Assembly (NCBI RefSeq): GCF_000014685.1
Contig: NC_008321.1
Location: 4,523,001 to 4,587,000, forward strand
DNA from: Shewanella sp. MR-4
GTDB lineage: Bacteria > Pseudomonadota > Gammaproteobacteria > Enterobacterales > Shewanellaceae
Reading direction: 5' to 3'
DNA length: 64,000 bases
Part shown: positions 1 to 9,399 of the stretch, in pieces
Layout: the number at the start of each line of letters is the position of its first letter
How positions within the stretch are numbered: position 1 is the first letter of the stretch
The notes under the pieces: model-generated
What the model saw: the letters and a program-made list of their open reading frames with translations, nothing else
What the model was told of the DNA's origin: nothing
Database searches by the model: none
Made by a program: the position numbers and the translations under genes

Positions 1-162
1 GTCTCCCTCCAGATTGAACAGCGAGAAATGACCATTAGGAATCGCCATTTCCACCGCATTCCAACCAAACAGTGCGTGGTAAAACCCCTGTGCGCCCTGC
101 CAGTCATGGCTCGCCAGTTCGACCCAACAAGCCTGTCCCTGTGCGTACTGAGTAATCCTCAT
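1..162 (-). CDS. VOC family (glyoxalase/bleomycin-resistance fold) protein, 5' part only
   Basis: Only the first 54 codons lie in the window; the rest continues beyond base 1. Reading from the ATG at 162 the protein begins MRITQYAQGQACWVELASHD and goes on with a segment containing GAQGFYHALFGW. A short beta strand followed by a helix with 'FY..LFGW' is typical of one module of the vicinal-oxygen-chelate superfamily, which covers glyoxalases, dioxygenases and antibiotic-binding proteins. The substrate cannot be told from this fragment. It lies on the same strand as the permease gene but beyond that gene's terminator, so it is probably a separate unit. Confidence 0.6.
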   Translation of the reverse strand, partial: MRITQYAQGQACWVELASHDWQGAQGFYHALFGWNAVEMAIPNGHFSLFNLEGD

Positions 163-244
163 TGCAGACTCCAATCAAACAGATAATGTGTTCGAGTTAA
201 GCTGGAGTTTGAGCAACTGTCCAGTTTTGACGATAAAAAGATGA

Positions 245-276
245 ATATAAAGAAAAAGCCCTCAATTTGAGGGCTT
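245..276 (-). terminator. Rho-independent terminator of the plsB-permease unit
   Basis: On the minus strand AAGCCCTC, loop AAATT, GAGGGCTT is followed by a T-rich run. It sits directly downstream of the permease stop codon at 295. Confidence 0.8.
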
Positions 277-294
277 GATTCGTAGGCGAAATAC

Positions 295-1551
295 TTAGGA
301 GAACTGCGGCAATAAATTCGCCATCGCGAGTAGATGACAAGCCCCTGTCACCACGCCATATAGCACCACAAGGATAATTAAGGGCGTGCCACCAAAGACT
401 CTAAAACCTTGATGGTTAGGGAACTGCTGTCTCGATTTATAGGCCATCAGAGCGGGCACTATGACGGCCCAAACGGTTGCCGCTAAGGCTGCGAAACCAA
501 TGGCAACCAAAAAACCATCGGGGAACAGCAAACCTAATATGGTCGGCGGCACAAAGGTGACAATTGCCGTTTTCATCCGCCCCGAGCGCGTATCGTCGAA
601 CCCGAATAAATCGGCCAAATAATCGAATAAGCCTAAGGTCACGCCAAGGAATGAAGACGCCACAGCCAAGTTAGCAAACAGGGTTAACATGCTGTTTAAC
701 CAGCTACTTTCCATCACTTTCGACAAGGCACCGACTAACACACCCATATTGCCACCCTGGGCAATAATCTCACTAAATTGGCTGCGGGGAATGTTGCCCA
801 TAGTGGCGACTAACCAGCAGGCATAAATGATCAGCGCAATGAAAGTGCCGACGAAAATCGCTTTGATGATGGTCGATGAATCTTTGCCATAGTACTTCAC
901 CAGACTCGGCACATTGCCATGGTAACCAAAACTTGCCAAGCCAAAGGGCAAAGCAGCCCACAGATAAGGCATAAAGCTTTGATTGCCATCCGGTTCGAGC
1001 AACTTAGTCACATCAATCTCGATCAGTAAATTACCAATCGCGAGGAAGAAAGTAATAATCATACCGCCGAGCATTATGGTCGTAATACGGTCCACCGCCT
1101 TGGTACTGATCAACACGATACAAGCCAGCACAACCGCAAATACTAATCCAGCAACACTCTGGGGTAACTCAATCCCCATACCCTGTAGGCTATGGTTAAC
1201 AATCGAGCCGCCGCCACTGATGTAGGCGTAGGTTAAGATGTAAAGCACGAAGGCAATCGATACCCCATTCACGATCCGCCAAAACTGACCTAGAGTTTCC
1301 TTGGTCAGGGTATCGAAACTCGCTCCCGGTTCGAAATGCAGGTTGGTTTCGAGCAGTAACAATCCCGACATCAACATGCAGAACCAAATACCGAGTAACA
1401 TCAGTACCGAGTAGCCAAACCACATGCCAGCGCCCACAACGGGCAAAGAAAACATCCCCGCCCCGACTGTGGTGCCGGCAATAATCATGGCACCACCGAG
1501 CAAAGACTTGCCCACCGGCTTATTCTTCGCCGCATTCATATGGTTAGCCAT
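295..1551 (-). CDS. Aromatic amino acid permease, HAAAP family (Mtr/TyrP type)
   Basis: A 418-aa inner-membrane protein with about 11 hydrophobic segments. The N-terminus KSLLGGAMIIAGTTVGAGMF is the signature of the hydroxy/aromatic amino acid permease family, proton symporters for tryptophan or tyrosine. The length fits Mtr, TyrP and TnaB of Enterobacteria (about 400-415 aa). Which aromatic amino acid it carries cannot be decided from sequence alone. The ATG shares one base with the plsB stop (TAATG), so it is probably translated by re-initiation after plsB. A second in-frame Met at codon 5 is an alternative start. A terminator follows the gene. Confidence 0.85.
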   Translation of the reverse strand: MANHMNAAKNKPVGKSLLGGAMIIAGTTVGAGMFSLPVVGAGMWFGYSVLMLLGIWFCMLMSGLLLLETNLHFEPGASFDTLTKETLGQFWRIVNGVSIAFVLYILTYAYISGGGSIVNHSLQGMGIELPQSVAGLVFAVVLACIVLISTKAVDRITTIMLGGMIITFFLAIGNLLIEIDVTKLLEPDGNQSFMPYLWAALPFGLASFGYHGNVPSLVKYYGKDSSTIIKAIFVGTFIALIIYACWLVATMGNIPRSQFSEIIAQGGNMGVLVGALSKVMESSWLNSMLTLFANLAVASSFLGVTLGLFDYLADLFGFDDTRSGRMKTAIVTFVPPTILGLLFPDGFLVAIGFAALAATVWAVIVPALMAYKSRQQFPNHQGFRVFGGTPLIILVVLYGVVTGACHLLAMANLLPQFS

Positions 1552-3974
1552 TAAACGATATGCTCCGCGGTCACGCTCGCTACTATGGTTTGTCTCACTG
1601 AAGCTCTGAGCAAGCTATTGGCTTGATCGCGAATGCGCTCAACGTCGGATTTATCTTCCTTCTCGGAGAAATAACCCAACTCTTTAAGCTTAACACTCAA
1701 GGTGTTATAGAGTTTCTTGTCGTAGAATTCTGGTGCGGTAATTCCATGCAGTGCCCCTAAACGTTGGGCCAGCAGATGGCTTTCAGACTCCAGTTCCGAA
1801 CGCTCCATCTTAGGTCTGTGGGCCAGCAGATTGAAGATAATCGCATAGCGTTGCAAGGTTTCGCTAACGCTTCCGGCCAGCAACAACATTTGGCTGGTGT
1901 GCTCGGTCACCACCGACAGCGTATCGCTTTCCTGCACTAGACCCTGCTCAATAAACAGATCCAGCACTTGATTCACATAACTTGGGAGGTCCTTGATACC
2001 CATGAATAACTCCGCCTTCAGTAGCGGATAGAAGTCACTCACAATCCCTAGGATATGAGCTCTTGAAATCTGCTTATTGTTGGTTAAGCAGCTGGCAATC
2101 AACGACGGAATGATAAACAAGTGGATGATATTGTTACGATAGTAAGTCATTGAAATCGCTTGATTCGCGTCAATAGATACTATCTCACCCAGAGGATCGG
2201 CATTGATGGAGAACTTATTCAGCTCTAAACCTTGCTGCACTAAGTGCTTGCCATCACCTTCGGCCACCGACGTAAACGAAGTGTAAGGCACACGCTTAAG
2301 CAACGTCAGGTACAAATCTAACTGACGCTCGAGCAAGCAACGCTCTAGGGCATTTTGCTCCGACGCCAATAGCACTAAGCTGGTCAAGGTGATAGAACTG
2401 GCGGCGGCGGCATCGTTAATGCGGGTCATCACGCGATTCGCTAACACGTTCACCGCAGGGGTTAACCAAGTTGGTTTTTGCTCGGGATCGTCGGCCACTT
2501 CAGCGCGCCAGTTAGGCGCGGTTTCATTCAAGAAGTTTTGCAGTGTAATCGGCTCACCAAAGTTAACATAACCTTGGCCAAAATTACCTAATTTACGAAT
2601 AGCACCAAAGACTTGCCATACAGATTCTTTCTGTTTTTTCTTACCGCTCAGCTCTTTATGATAAGTCGCCACTTCCATCACGTGATCGTAGCCTAAATAC
2701 ACAGGCACTAAGGTGACAGGGCGTTCGATACCACGCAGCACACTGTTGATCGTCATGGCGATCATGCCCGTTTTCGGCGCCAATAGACGACCGGTGCGAG
2801 AACGGCCACCCTCAGAGAAATACTCAACCGAATATCCCTTAGCAAACAGCTGATCGAGGTATTCACGGAACACGGCCGTATAGAGTTTATTGCCGTTAAA
2901 ACTACGGCGAATAAAGAAAGCGCCGCCACGGCGGAACAGCGGCCCCGCAGGCCAGAAGTTTAGGTTAATCCCCGCCGCAATATGCGGTGGCACCATGCCT
3001 TGGTAATACAGAATGTAGGATAACAGCAGGTAATCCATATGGCTGCGATGGCAAGGTACATAAACAATCTCGTGACCATCATGGTGAAGCTGGCGGATTT
3101 GTTCAGCACCTTTGATGTTGATACCGCTGTAGAGCTTGTTCCACAACCAAGTTAAGAAACGCTCAGCAATACGCACTAGGCTGTCGGAATAATTCGCTGC
3201 AATTTCATCAAGATATTCAATTGCTGTTTCACGGGCTTGGGTTTCGGAAATCTTCTTACTCGCCGCTTCTTCCTGAATCGCCTTGCGTAAGGATTCGGAT
3301 TTCAGCAGGGAGTGGAACATTGCCTGACGATTCGGCAGCACAGGCCCTGTCATCACCTTGCGTTGGCGGCGGAAATGTACTCTGGCCACCCGCGCTAGTT
3401 TATGGGCAATCCCCATATCGGTGCCGTGTTCATCGGCCATGTAACGCAGCGATACCGCATTAGAAAACTGCACAAAGTTGTGACGACCTAAAAATAAGAT
3501 CATCAAGCACTTACGTAACCAAGTTGGATTCTCGCGCTCAAGAACAGCTGCCTTCATGGTGTCGTCTTCTTTACCCGGAGTACGGCCCCAATACAGACTG
3601 ACAGGCACCAGCTGAATATCTAACTCTGGCTTTTCCTTATGGACGGCCAACAGGCGCATAAAACATTCGAGGAATGGCTCATTACTGGCACGCTCGCCAA
3701 ACAAAGGCTTACGGCCTTCGAGGCAAACGACGCGGGGCGCGACAACGCCATTTACCACGAGCGGCTCATAGGGGCTTGGCAAACCCAGCTTAGTGGTGAT
3801 TTCGCTTAACGCAGCAATATCACTCAGGGATTCTGTTTTCATTACATAAGCAAGCGGTCTGGACGCGTCCAGATTCAGATCGGCAAAGGGATCCTGCGGC
3901 ACAACAATAGTGTGCACTAAGTGTTTTTGAATCCAGCGTAATGATTTCAACCAAAGAGAGTCTTGTTTAGGCAT
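1551..3974 (-). CDS. plsB: Glycerol-3-phosphate 1-O-acyltransferase PlsB
   Basis: 807 aa, the length of enterobacterial PlsB. This membrane-bound enzyme transfers an acyl chain from acyl-ACP or acyl-CoA to the sn-1 position of glycerol-3-phosphate, the first step of phospholipid synthesis. The catalytic HX4D box is seen as H309 and D314 (CHRSHMDYLLLS). Further acyltransferase blocks follow: a 'GGAFFIRRSF' glycerol-phosphate binding block, 'SEGGRSRTGR', and a later 'TLVPVYLGYD' block. It is transcribed away from lexA; the two start codons are 161 bp apart. The same arrangement (plsB divergent from lexA) is known in E. coli. The permease gene overlaps its stop codon. Confidence 0.96.
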   Translation of the reverse strand: MPKQDSLWLKSLRWIQKHLVHTIVVPQDPFADLNLDASRPLAYVMKTESLSDIAALSEITTKLGLPSPYEPLVVNGVVAPRVVCLEGRKPLFGERASNEPFLECFMRLLAVHKEKPELDIQLVPVSLYWGRTPGKEDDTMKAAVLERENPTWLRKCLMILFLGRHNFVQFSNAVSLRYMADEHGTDMGIAHKLARVARVHFRRQRKVMTGPVLPNRQAMFHSLLKSESLRKAIQEEAASKKISETQARETAIEYLDEIAANYSDSLVRIAERFLTWLWNKLYSGINIKGAEQIRQLHHDGHEIVYVPCHRSHMDYLLLSYILYYQGMVPPHIAAGINLNFWPAGPLFRRGGAFFIRRSFNGNKLYTAVFREYLDQLFAKGYSVEYFSEGGRSRTGRLLAPKTGMIAMTINSVLRGIERPVTLVPVYLGYDHVMEVATYHKELSGKKKQKESVWQVFGAIRKLGNFGQGYVNFGEPITLQNFLNETAPNWRAEVADDPEQKPTWLTPAVNVLANRVMTRINDAAAASSITLTSLVLLASEQNALERCLLERQLDLYLTLLKRVPYTSFTSVAEGDGKHLVQQGLELNKFSINADPLGEIVSIDANQAISMTYYRNNIIHLFIIPSLIASCLTNNKQISRAHILGIVSDFYPLLKAELFMGIKDLPSYVNQVLDLFIEQGLVQESDTLSVVTEHTSQMLLLAGSVSETLQRYAIIFNLLAHRPKMERSELESESHLLAQRLGALHGITAPEFYDKKLYNTLSVKLKELGYFSEKEDKSDVERIRDQANSLLRASVRQTIVASVTAEHIV

Positions 3975-4092
3975 TATTCTTATGCAATGTAAGTACGTTC
4001 ATTAGCCCCATAGAATACCAGATTCTAGGGAATATTCGCTAATACTCTCCAATCGCGTTAAAAAGTGGTTAATACTTGCACTACGAATAATA

Positions 4093-4108
4093 CTGTATAT
4101 ACTAACAG
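4093..4108. promoter_or_regulatory. SOS box 1 (LexA operator)
   Basis: CTGT-ATATACTA-ACAG, an exact CTGT-N8-ACAG palindrome 27 bp upstream of the lexA ATG. Confidence 0.93.
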
Positions 4109-4111
4109 TAA

Positions 4112-4127
4112 CTGTATAGAAAAACAG
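4112..4127. promoter_or_regulatory. SOS box 2 (LexA operator)
   Basis: CTGT-ATAGAAAA-ACAG, a second exact CTGT-N8-ACAG. Its centre is 19 bp from that of box 1, so dimers could bind side by side. It ends 8 bp before the lexA ATG and overlaps the ribosome-binding site. Two adjacent boxes are also known for E. coli lexA. Confidence 0.93.
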
Positions 4128-4135
4128 GAAAGAAC

Positions 4136-4756
4136 ATGAGACCGTTGACGCCACGCCAAGCCGAAATTTTAGAGCTGATTAAACGTAATATTGCCGAGAC
4201 TGGCATGCCACCCACCCGGGCCGAAATCGCCACCCGTTTGGGTTTTAAAAGTGCAAATGCCGCCGAGGAACACCTTAAGGCATTGGCGAAAAAAGGCTGC
4301 ATCGAGATCATGCCTGGCACTTCCCGCGGGATCCGCCTCCCAGTTGAGGAAGAAGATAACAGCGAATCTGGCTTACCACTAATTGGCCAAGTGGCTGCGG
4401 GCGAACCTATCCTCGCCCAAGAGCATGTCGAACAGTATTACCAAGTCGACCCCAGCATGTTCCACCCAGCCGCCGATTTCTTGCTGCGCGTCAGAGGCGA
4501 CAGTATGAAGAACATCGGCATCCTCGAAGGGGATCTGCTCGCCGTTCATAAAGTACAGCAAGCGCGCAATGGCCAAGTAGTTGTTGCTCGCGTTGACGAT
4601 GATGTAACAGTTAAACGCTTTGAAAAGAAAGGGAATCTCGTTTATCTACATGCTGAAAATGAAGATTACTCCCCGATTAAAGTCGATTTAAGTTTCCAAA
4701 GTCTAACAATTGAAGGGCTCGCCGTAGGGGTGATCCGCAATGGAGATTGGCTATGA
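4136..4756 (+). CDS. lexA: LexA repressor
   Basis: 206 aa. It represses the SOS regulon and cleaves itself when stimulated by RecA filaments. The N-terminal winged helix-turn-helix is clear (recognition region near TRAEIATRLGFKSANAAEEH). The self-cleavage site is Ala88-Gly89 (QVAAGEP). The catalytic Ser123 (GDSM) and Lys160 (DVTVKRF) match E. coli S119 and K156 with a constant offset of 4. AGGAA precedes the ATG. The gene is autoregulated through the two SOS boxes and overlaps sulA (ATGA). Confidence 0.98.
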   Translation: MRPLTPRQAEILELIKRNIAETGMPPTRAEIATRLGFKSANAAEEHLKALAKKGCIEIMPGTSRGIRLPVEEEDNSESGLPLIGQVAAGEPILAQEHVEQYYQVDPSMFHPAADFLLRVRGDSMKNIGILEGDLLAVHKVQQARNGQVVVARVDDDVTVKRFEKKGNLVYLHAENEDYSPIKVDLSFQSLTIEGLAVGVIRNGDWL

Positions 4757-5265
4757 ACAAACTACTAGGTAATGCCCCGCGTCACCCCGGTTTATGGCTC
4801 GATGCGGTACGCGAAACCGATACAGACTGGCAGCATACGCCTATCATCACTATGCCCACCGAGAGCCAAGGGCGCCAAGAGCTAATGCAACTTAGCAAAC
4901 AATTGGCACAACTGAGCCAACAAGGCCGCTGGGTCGTGCTCATCAACCCACCCAGTATTGGCTACAAACAGTTACTGGCCAGCGCTGGCGTGCGTATGGA
5001 TCGTGTACTCTTAGTCCATGCGAAAGATGAAGTGGAAACCCTGTGGGCCATGGAAAAAGCCTTAACCAGTGGCACTTCCAGCGCAGTAATTACTTGGATC
5101 CACTCACTCGATGCCCGCGATAATCGTCGTTTACAAATTGTGGCCAAGAGCGCCCGCGCCATGGGAATCGTGCTCGAAGGTGTCGTAAATCACTCATCTA
5201 CGGACGCGACACTCAAGCAACCAGCTCACTTTGCCCAAGGTAGTTTTTTTAGCTCTGTTCATTAA
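4753..5265 (+). CDS. sulA: SOS cell division inhibitor SulA
   Basis: 170 aa, SulA-type protein of the RecA-like fold without ATPase residues; the family binds FtsZ and blocks septation after DNA damage. Recognisable blocks are QGRWVVLINPPSIGYKQLL and DRVLLVHAKDEVETLWAMEK. The ATG at 4753 overlaps the lexA stop as ATGA, which argues for this start over the TTG two codons earlier. It has no SOS box of its own and depends on the lexA promoter. A lexA-sulA operon is known in Pseudomonas and relatives, whereas E. coli sulA stands alone. A hairpin terminator follows. Confidence 0.9.
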   Translation: MNKLLGNAPRHPGLWLDAVRETDTDWQHTPIITMPTESQGRQELMQLSKQLAQLSQQGRWVVLINPPSIGYKQLLASAGVRMDRVLLVHAKDEVETLWAMEKALTSGTSSAVITWIHSLDARDNRRLQIVAKSARAMGIVLEGVVNHSSTDATLKQPAHFAQGSFFSSVH

Positions 5266-5292
5266 AATTTTTGCACTGCGTATTTAGCCTTG

Positions 5293-5329
5293 AAAGCCGC
5301 CTCACCTGTGAATGTGGGGCTTTTTTTTT
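5293..5329 (+). terminator. Terminator of lexA-sulA
   Basis: AAAGCC...GGCTTT outer stem with a further CTCAC/GTG pairing inside, followed by nine T residues. Confidence 0.8.
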
Positions 5330-5358
5330 GGCAATTTTTCAGACAATTAGAAAAAGAA

Positions 5359-5372
5359 GTGATCTTGATCAA
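5359..5372. promoter_or_regulatory. FNR/CRP-family site candidate
   Basis: GTGAT-CTTG-ATCAA differs by one base from the FNR consensus TTGAT-N4-ATCAA and also resembles a CRP half site. It lies about 300 bp before coxB, far for direct promoter control unless the transcript has a long leader. Confidence 0.35.
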
Positions 5373-5672
5373 TTTTTAAACAGCAAGTATGTTTGATTCA
5401 GGCGAGCATAATATATCGCCCGTTTAGGCAAAAAATATCGACGATTTATCGAATATCTCTTGCCCACAAAAATCGAGAATAATGGGTTTATTCAGCAGTA
5501 TGTGCCAGTGTGGCTAATACCAGCAGTAACAATACTTAATCAAAAGTAAGCCGCCAACGCACGTTGAAGTCAGAGAAGCTTTTTTGGGAACTGAAGAGTT
5601 TGCATAGAGTTGAGACTTACTGTGTTGCTCTTCTTTGTAGTTGCTATTCGCAATTGGCAGAGGAGAAGTCTT

Positions 5673-7214
5673 GTGAAGCAATGGTTGTATTGTTTACTCG
5701 TGGTGCTATTCGCCCCACCGTTGCCCGCAGCGGACATGCGGTTCAACATGACCCCCGGCGTAACAGAAATCAGTGGCAAGGTTTATCACTTACACATGAC
5801 GATTCTGTATATCTGCTGCGCGATAGGCCTAGTGGTTTTTGGCGTGATGATTTATGCCATGATCAACCACAGAAAATCCAAGGGCGCGGTCGCGTCTCAC
5901 TTCCATGAGAGCACAAAAGTCGAAATCGCGTGGACGATTATTCCTTTTGTCATTCTGATCTTAATGGCGATTCCCGCCACGAAAACTCTGATTGCCATGG
6001 AAGATCCCAGCAATGCCGATCTCACGGTAAAAGTCACAGGTTCTCAATGGAAATGGCATTATAGCTACTTCGATCAAGATATTGATTTTTACAGTATTCT
6101 CGCGACTCCAAGACCTCAAATCGAAGGAAGTGAAGCCAAGGGAGAGCACTACTTACTCGAGGTCGATAAACCCCTAGTATTACCCATCAATCGTAAAATC
6201 CGCTTCTTGATGACCTCAGAGGATGTCATCCACTCATGGTGGATGCCCGCCTTTGCGGTAAAAAAAGACGCTAACCCAGGTTTTATCAACGAGGCGTGGA
6301 CCCGTATCGACAAACCCGGCATTTACCGTGGCCAATGTGCCGAGCTTTGCGGTAAAGACCATGGCTTTATGCCGATAGTGGTACAGGCATTGCCCGAAGC
6401 CGAGTTCGATGCATGGGTTGAAGAACAAAAACAAGCCGCCAATGCCGCTGCGCAAGCCGCACAAGCTGCGTTATCGCAAACACTGACGAAAGAAGAGCTG
6501 ATGGCTCAGGGTGAGCAAGTTTACCTCGGTCACTGCGCGGCCTGTCACCAACCCAACGGTGAAGGTTTACAGGGGGTATTCCCGCACCTCAAAGGCAGCC
6601 CCATTGCGACCGGACCACTGAGCGGCCATCTTGAAATCGTGCTCAATGGTAAAGCGGGTACGGCCATGCAAGCCTTCGGCAAACAATTAACGGCCCAAGA
6701 GATTGCCGCCGTAGTTACCTATGAGCGTAATGCGTGGGGCAATAACACGGGGGATGCGGTACAAGCCAAAGACGTAGATGCCCATAAATCCGGTGGCACC
6801 AATAGCGAACCAGTTGCAACGACTCCGCCTCCAGCAACTACCGATGCGCCTAAGCCGGCGACAGAACCCGCCGCCAGTGTCGACCCCGCGAGTCTTCCCA
6901 CGCTTAGCCATGATGAACTGATGGCCGAAGGGGAAAAGACCTATGCCACGATTTGCGCCGCCTGCCACCAGCTAACGGGTGCTGGCATGCCTCCCGCCTT
7001 CCCCGCCCTTGCTGGCAGCGCTATCGCAACAGGTCCGGTAGCCAATCACATCGACATAGTGATGCACGGTAAACCGGGCACGGCGATGCAGGCATTTGGC
7101 ACACAACTCACGCCACAACAGCTTGCCGCCATCATTACCTATGAGCGCAATGCGTGGGGCAACAATACTGGCGATACAGTGCAACCCGCTGATATTGCTC
7201 GCCATGGACAGTAG
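5673..7214 (+). CDS. coxB: Cytochrome c oxidase subunit II with two C-terminal cytochrome c domains (caa3 type)
   Basis: 513 aa from the GTG at 5673, preferred over a TTG at 5610 because GGAGAAG lies just upstream and a clean signal peptide follows. Order: signal peptide (1-22), two membrane segments (about 41-63 and 83-103), the CuA domain with His (DVIHSWW) and the CAELCGKDHGFMPI ligand block, an Ala/Gln-rich linker, then two class I cytochrome c domains with CXXCH at residues 288-292 and 428-432. It accepts electrons from periplasmic cytochrome c and passes them to subunit I. Ordinary subunit II is about 280 aa; one fused heme domain is the usual caa3 form, so two is less common. Confidence 0.94.
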   Translation: MKQWLYCLLVVLFAPPLPAADMRFNMTPGVTEISGKVYHLHMTILYICCAIGLVVFGVMIYAMINHRKSKGAVASHFHESTKVEIAWTIIPFVILILMAIPATKTLIAMEDPSNADLTVKVTGSQWKWHYSYFDQDIDFYSILATPRPQIEGSEAKGEHYLLEVDKPLVLPINRKIRFLMTSEDVIHSWWMPAFAVKKDANPGFINEAWTRIDKPGIYRGQCAELCGKDHGFMPIVVQALPEAEFDAWVEEQKQAANAAAQAAQAALSQTLTKEELMAQGEQVYLGHCAACHQPNGEGLQGVFPHLKGSPIATGPLSGHLEIVLNGKAGTAMQAFGKQLTAQEIAAVVTYERNAWGNNTGDAVQAKDVDAHKSGGTNSEPVATTPPPATTDAPKPATEPAASVDPASLPTLSHDELMAEGEKTYATICAACHQLTGAGMPPAFPALAGSAIATGPVANHIDIVMHGKPGTAMQAFGTQLTPQQLAAIITYERNAWGNNTGDTVQPADIARHGQ

Positions 7215-7223
7215 GGGATTAAG

Positions 7224-8816
7224 ATGAGCACACTGACTCAAGATCAAATTGCCGCCCATGATGAACACCATCACGGTGCACCTAAAGGCATCATGCGCTG
7301 GTTACTCACCACTAACCACAAGGACATTGGCACCCTGTACCTGTGGTTTAGTTTCATTATGTTTTTAACCGGTGGTGCGATGGCCATGGTGATCCGCGCC
7401 GAACTCTTTCAACCCGGATTACAACTCGTTGAGCCTAACTTCTTCAACCAAATGACCACTGTGCATGGGTTAATCATGGTATTCGGCGCCGTGATGCCGG
7501 CCTTTACAGGGCTGGCTAACTGGCTGATCCCGATGATGATTGGCGCGCCTGATATGGCGCTTCCACGGATGAACAACTGGAGTTTTTGGATCCTGCCCTT
7601 CGCCTTTACTATTTTACTGAGCTCACTGTTTATGGAAGGCGGTGGCCCTAACTTTGGTTGGACCTTCTACGCACCACTCTCGACCACTTATAGCCCTGAC
7701 AGCACAGCATTATTTGTTTTCTCGATTCATATCATGGGGATAAGTTCGATCATGGGTGCCATCAACGTGATCGTCACCATAGTCAACCTGCGCGCTCCCG
7801 GCATGACGTGGATGAAGTTACCGTTGTTTGTCTGGACTTGGCTGATTACCGCCTTCTTGCTGATCGCCGTGATGCCCGTACTCGCGGGCGCCGTTACTAT
7901 GGTGTTAACCGATAAGTTTTTCGGTACTAGCTTCTTCGAGGCGGCAGGTGGTGGTGATCCTGTTATGTTCCAGCATATCTTCTGGTTCTTCGGTCACCCC
8001 GAAGTCTACATCATGATTCTGCCTTCCTTCGGCATCATCTCCGCCATAGTTCCGGCTTTCAGCCGTAAACCATTATTCGGCTATTCATCCATGGTGTATG
8101 CCACGGCGAGTATTGCGATTCTGTCCTTCCTCGTGTGGGCGCACCATATGTTCACCACAGGTATGCCTGTGTTTGCCGAGTTGTTTTTTATGTACTGCAC
8201 TATGCTGATTGCCGTGCCGACTGGGGTAAAAGTGTTTAACTGGGTAGCGACTATGTGGCGCGGCTCATTGAGTTTTGAAACCCCAATGTTGTTCGCGGTG
8301 GCCTTTATTATCCTGTTCACTATTGGCGGCTTCTCTGGCCTGATGCTCGCCATCACACCGGCCGACTTCCAATACCACGATACTTATTTTGTGGTGGCTC
8401 ACTTCCATTACGTGTTGGTCACTGGTGCGATTTTCTCCATCATGGCGGCGGCCTATTACTGGTTGCCAAAATGGACCGGCCATATGTACAGCGAAAAGCT
8501 CGGCCAGTGGCATTTTTGGTGCTCGGTGATTTCGGTCAACGTGTTGTTTTTCCCTATGCATTTCTTAGGTCTTGCGGGTATGCCAAGGCGTATTCCCGAT
8601 TACTCGATTCAATTTGCCGATGTGAACCAAATTGTGTCGATTGGGGGTTTTGCCTTTGGTCTTTCTCAGCTGATTTTCCTCGTGCTGGTGATTAAGTGCA
8701 TTCGGGGCGGCGAAAAGGCGCCCGCCAAACCTTGGGAAGGCAGCGAAGGCTTAGAGTGGACCCTACCCAGCCCTGCGCCCTACCACTCTTTCACCACGCC
8801 ACCCGAGGTGAAATAA
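7224..8816 (+). CDS. coxA: Cytochrome c oxidase subunit I (aa3 type)
   Basis: 530 aa, about 12 membrane helices. It carries heme a, heme a3 and CuB and reduces oxygen to water while pumping protons. Seen: WFFGHPEVYIMILPSFG (CuB His and the His-Tyr pair region), WAHHMFTTGMP (CuB His-His) and VVAHFHYVLVTGAIFS (heme ligands). The quinol-oxidase version of the last motif, AHFHNTIIGG, is absent, which together with subunit II marks it as a cytochrome c oxidase. It starts 9 bp after coxB. Confidence 0.96.
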   Translation: MSTLTQDQIAAHDEHHHGAPKGIMRWLLTTNHKDIGTLYLWFSFIMFLTGGAMAMVIRAELFQPGLQLVEPNFFNQMTTVHGLIMVFGAVMPAFTGLANWLIPMMIGAPDMALPRMNNWSFWILPFAFTILLSSLFMEGGGPNFGWTFYAPLSTTYSPDSTALFVFSIHIMGISSIMGAINVIVTIVNLRAPGMTWMKLPLFVWTWLITAFLLIAVMPVLAGAVTMVLTDKFFGTSFFEAAGGGDPVMFQHIFWFFGHPEVYIMILPSFGIISAIVPAFSRKPLFGYSSMVYATASIAILSFLVWAHHMFTTGMPVFAELFFMYCTMLIAVPTGVKVFNWVATMWRGSLSFETPMLFAVAFIILFTIGGFSGLMLAITPADFQYHDTYFVVAHFHYVLVTGAIFSIMAAAYYWLPKWTGHMYSEKLGQWHFWCSVISVNVLFFPMHFLGLAGMPRRIPDYSIQFADVNQIVSIGGFAFGLSQLIFLVLVIKCIRGGEKAPAKPWEGSEGLEWTLPSPAPYHSFTTPPEVK

Positions 8817-8817
8817 C

Positions 8818-9399
8818 ATGCAAGGCCAACCCCATCAGCCCAACATCAAGTCCAACCGTAAGCTCATCAGCCTGCTGGTGCTGGGCTGCCTTGGGATGTT
8901 TGGCTTTGGGTTCGCCTTAGTGCCGCTCTACGATGTGTTGTGCGAAAAACTGGGGATTAATGGCAAAACCTCCAATACTGCCAGCAGTTATCAAGCGATC
9001 ACTGTGGACAAGAACCGCGTGGTAACGGTGGAGTTTATCTCGCAGGTGCAGACGGGCATGCCGTGGAAATTTGAGCCACAAACGAAACGGCTCGAAGTGC
9101 ATCCAGGAGAACTCATTCACACGGCATTTCTGGCTCAAAATGTCTCTAACAGAGCGATCGTTGGCCAGGCGATTCCTTCTATTTCGCCCGGACAAGGCGC
9201 GGCTTATTTCAATAAAACCGAATGTTTTTGTTTTAACCAACAACACTTAGCCGCCGCGAGTCGCGCCGAGCTACCGTTGATCTTCTTTGTGGATCCTCAA
9301 TTACCCGAGTCTATCCACACCTTAACCCTCTCTTACACCCTCTACGACATTACCGACAAGCAGTTAGCGTCTGCCATAGAGCAAGGAGCTGCAAAATGA
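8818..9399 (+). CDS. ctaG: Cytochrome c oxidase assembly protein CtaG (Cox11 family)
   Basis: 193 aa with one N-terminal membrane helix (about 18-40) and a periplasmic immunoglobulin-like domain. Cox11 proteins deliver copper to CuB of subunit I. The CuB-loading motif is present as KTECFCFNQQ with the conserved CFCF cysteines. It begins one base after the coxA stop, and its own stop overlaps the coxC start (ATGA), so the genes are tightly coupled. Confidence 0.95.
   Translation: MQGQPHQPNIKSNRKLISLLVLGCLGMFGFGFALVPLYDVLCEKLGINGKTSNTASSYQAITVDKNRVVTVEFISQVQTGMPWKFEPQTKRLEVHPGELIHTAFLAQNVSNRAIVGQAIPSISPGQGAAYFNKTECFCFNQQHLAAASRAELPLIFFVDPQLPESIHTLTLSYTLYDITDKQLASAIEQGAAK

Larger units (their letters stand above)
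5266..5672 (+). other. 407-bp intergenic region upstream of the cox operon
   Basis: Holds the sulA terminator, an FNR/CRP-like palindrome (5359-5372) and presumably the cox promoter. No further gene is seen; the reading frame upstream of the coxB GTG has no good ribosome-binding site. Confidence 0.6.

Noticed and set aside
5610..5672. Longer N-terminus of CoxB from TTG 5610
   Set aside because: The GTG at 5673 has a clear ribosome-binding site and gives a normal signal peptide.
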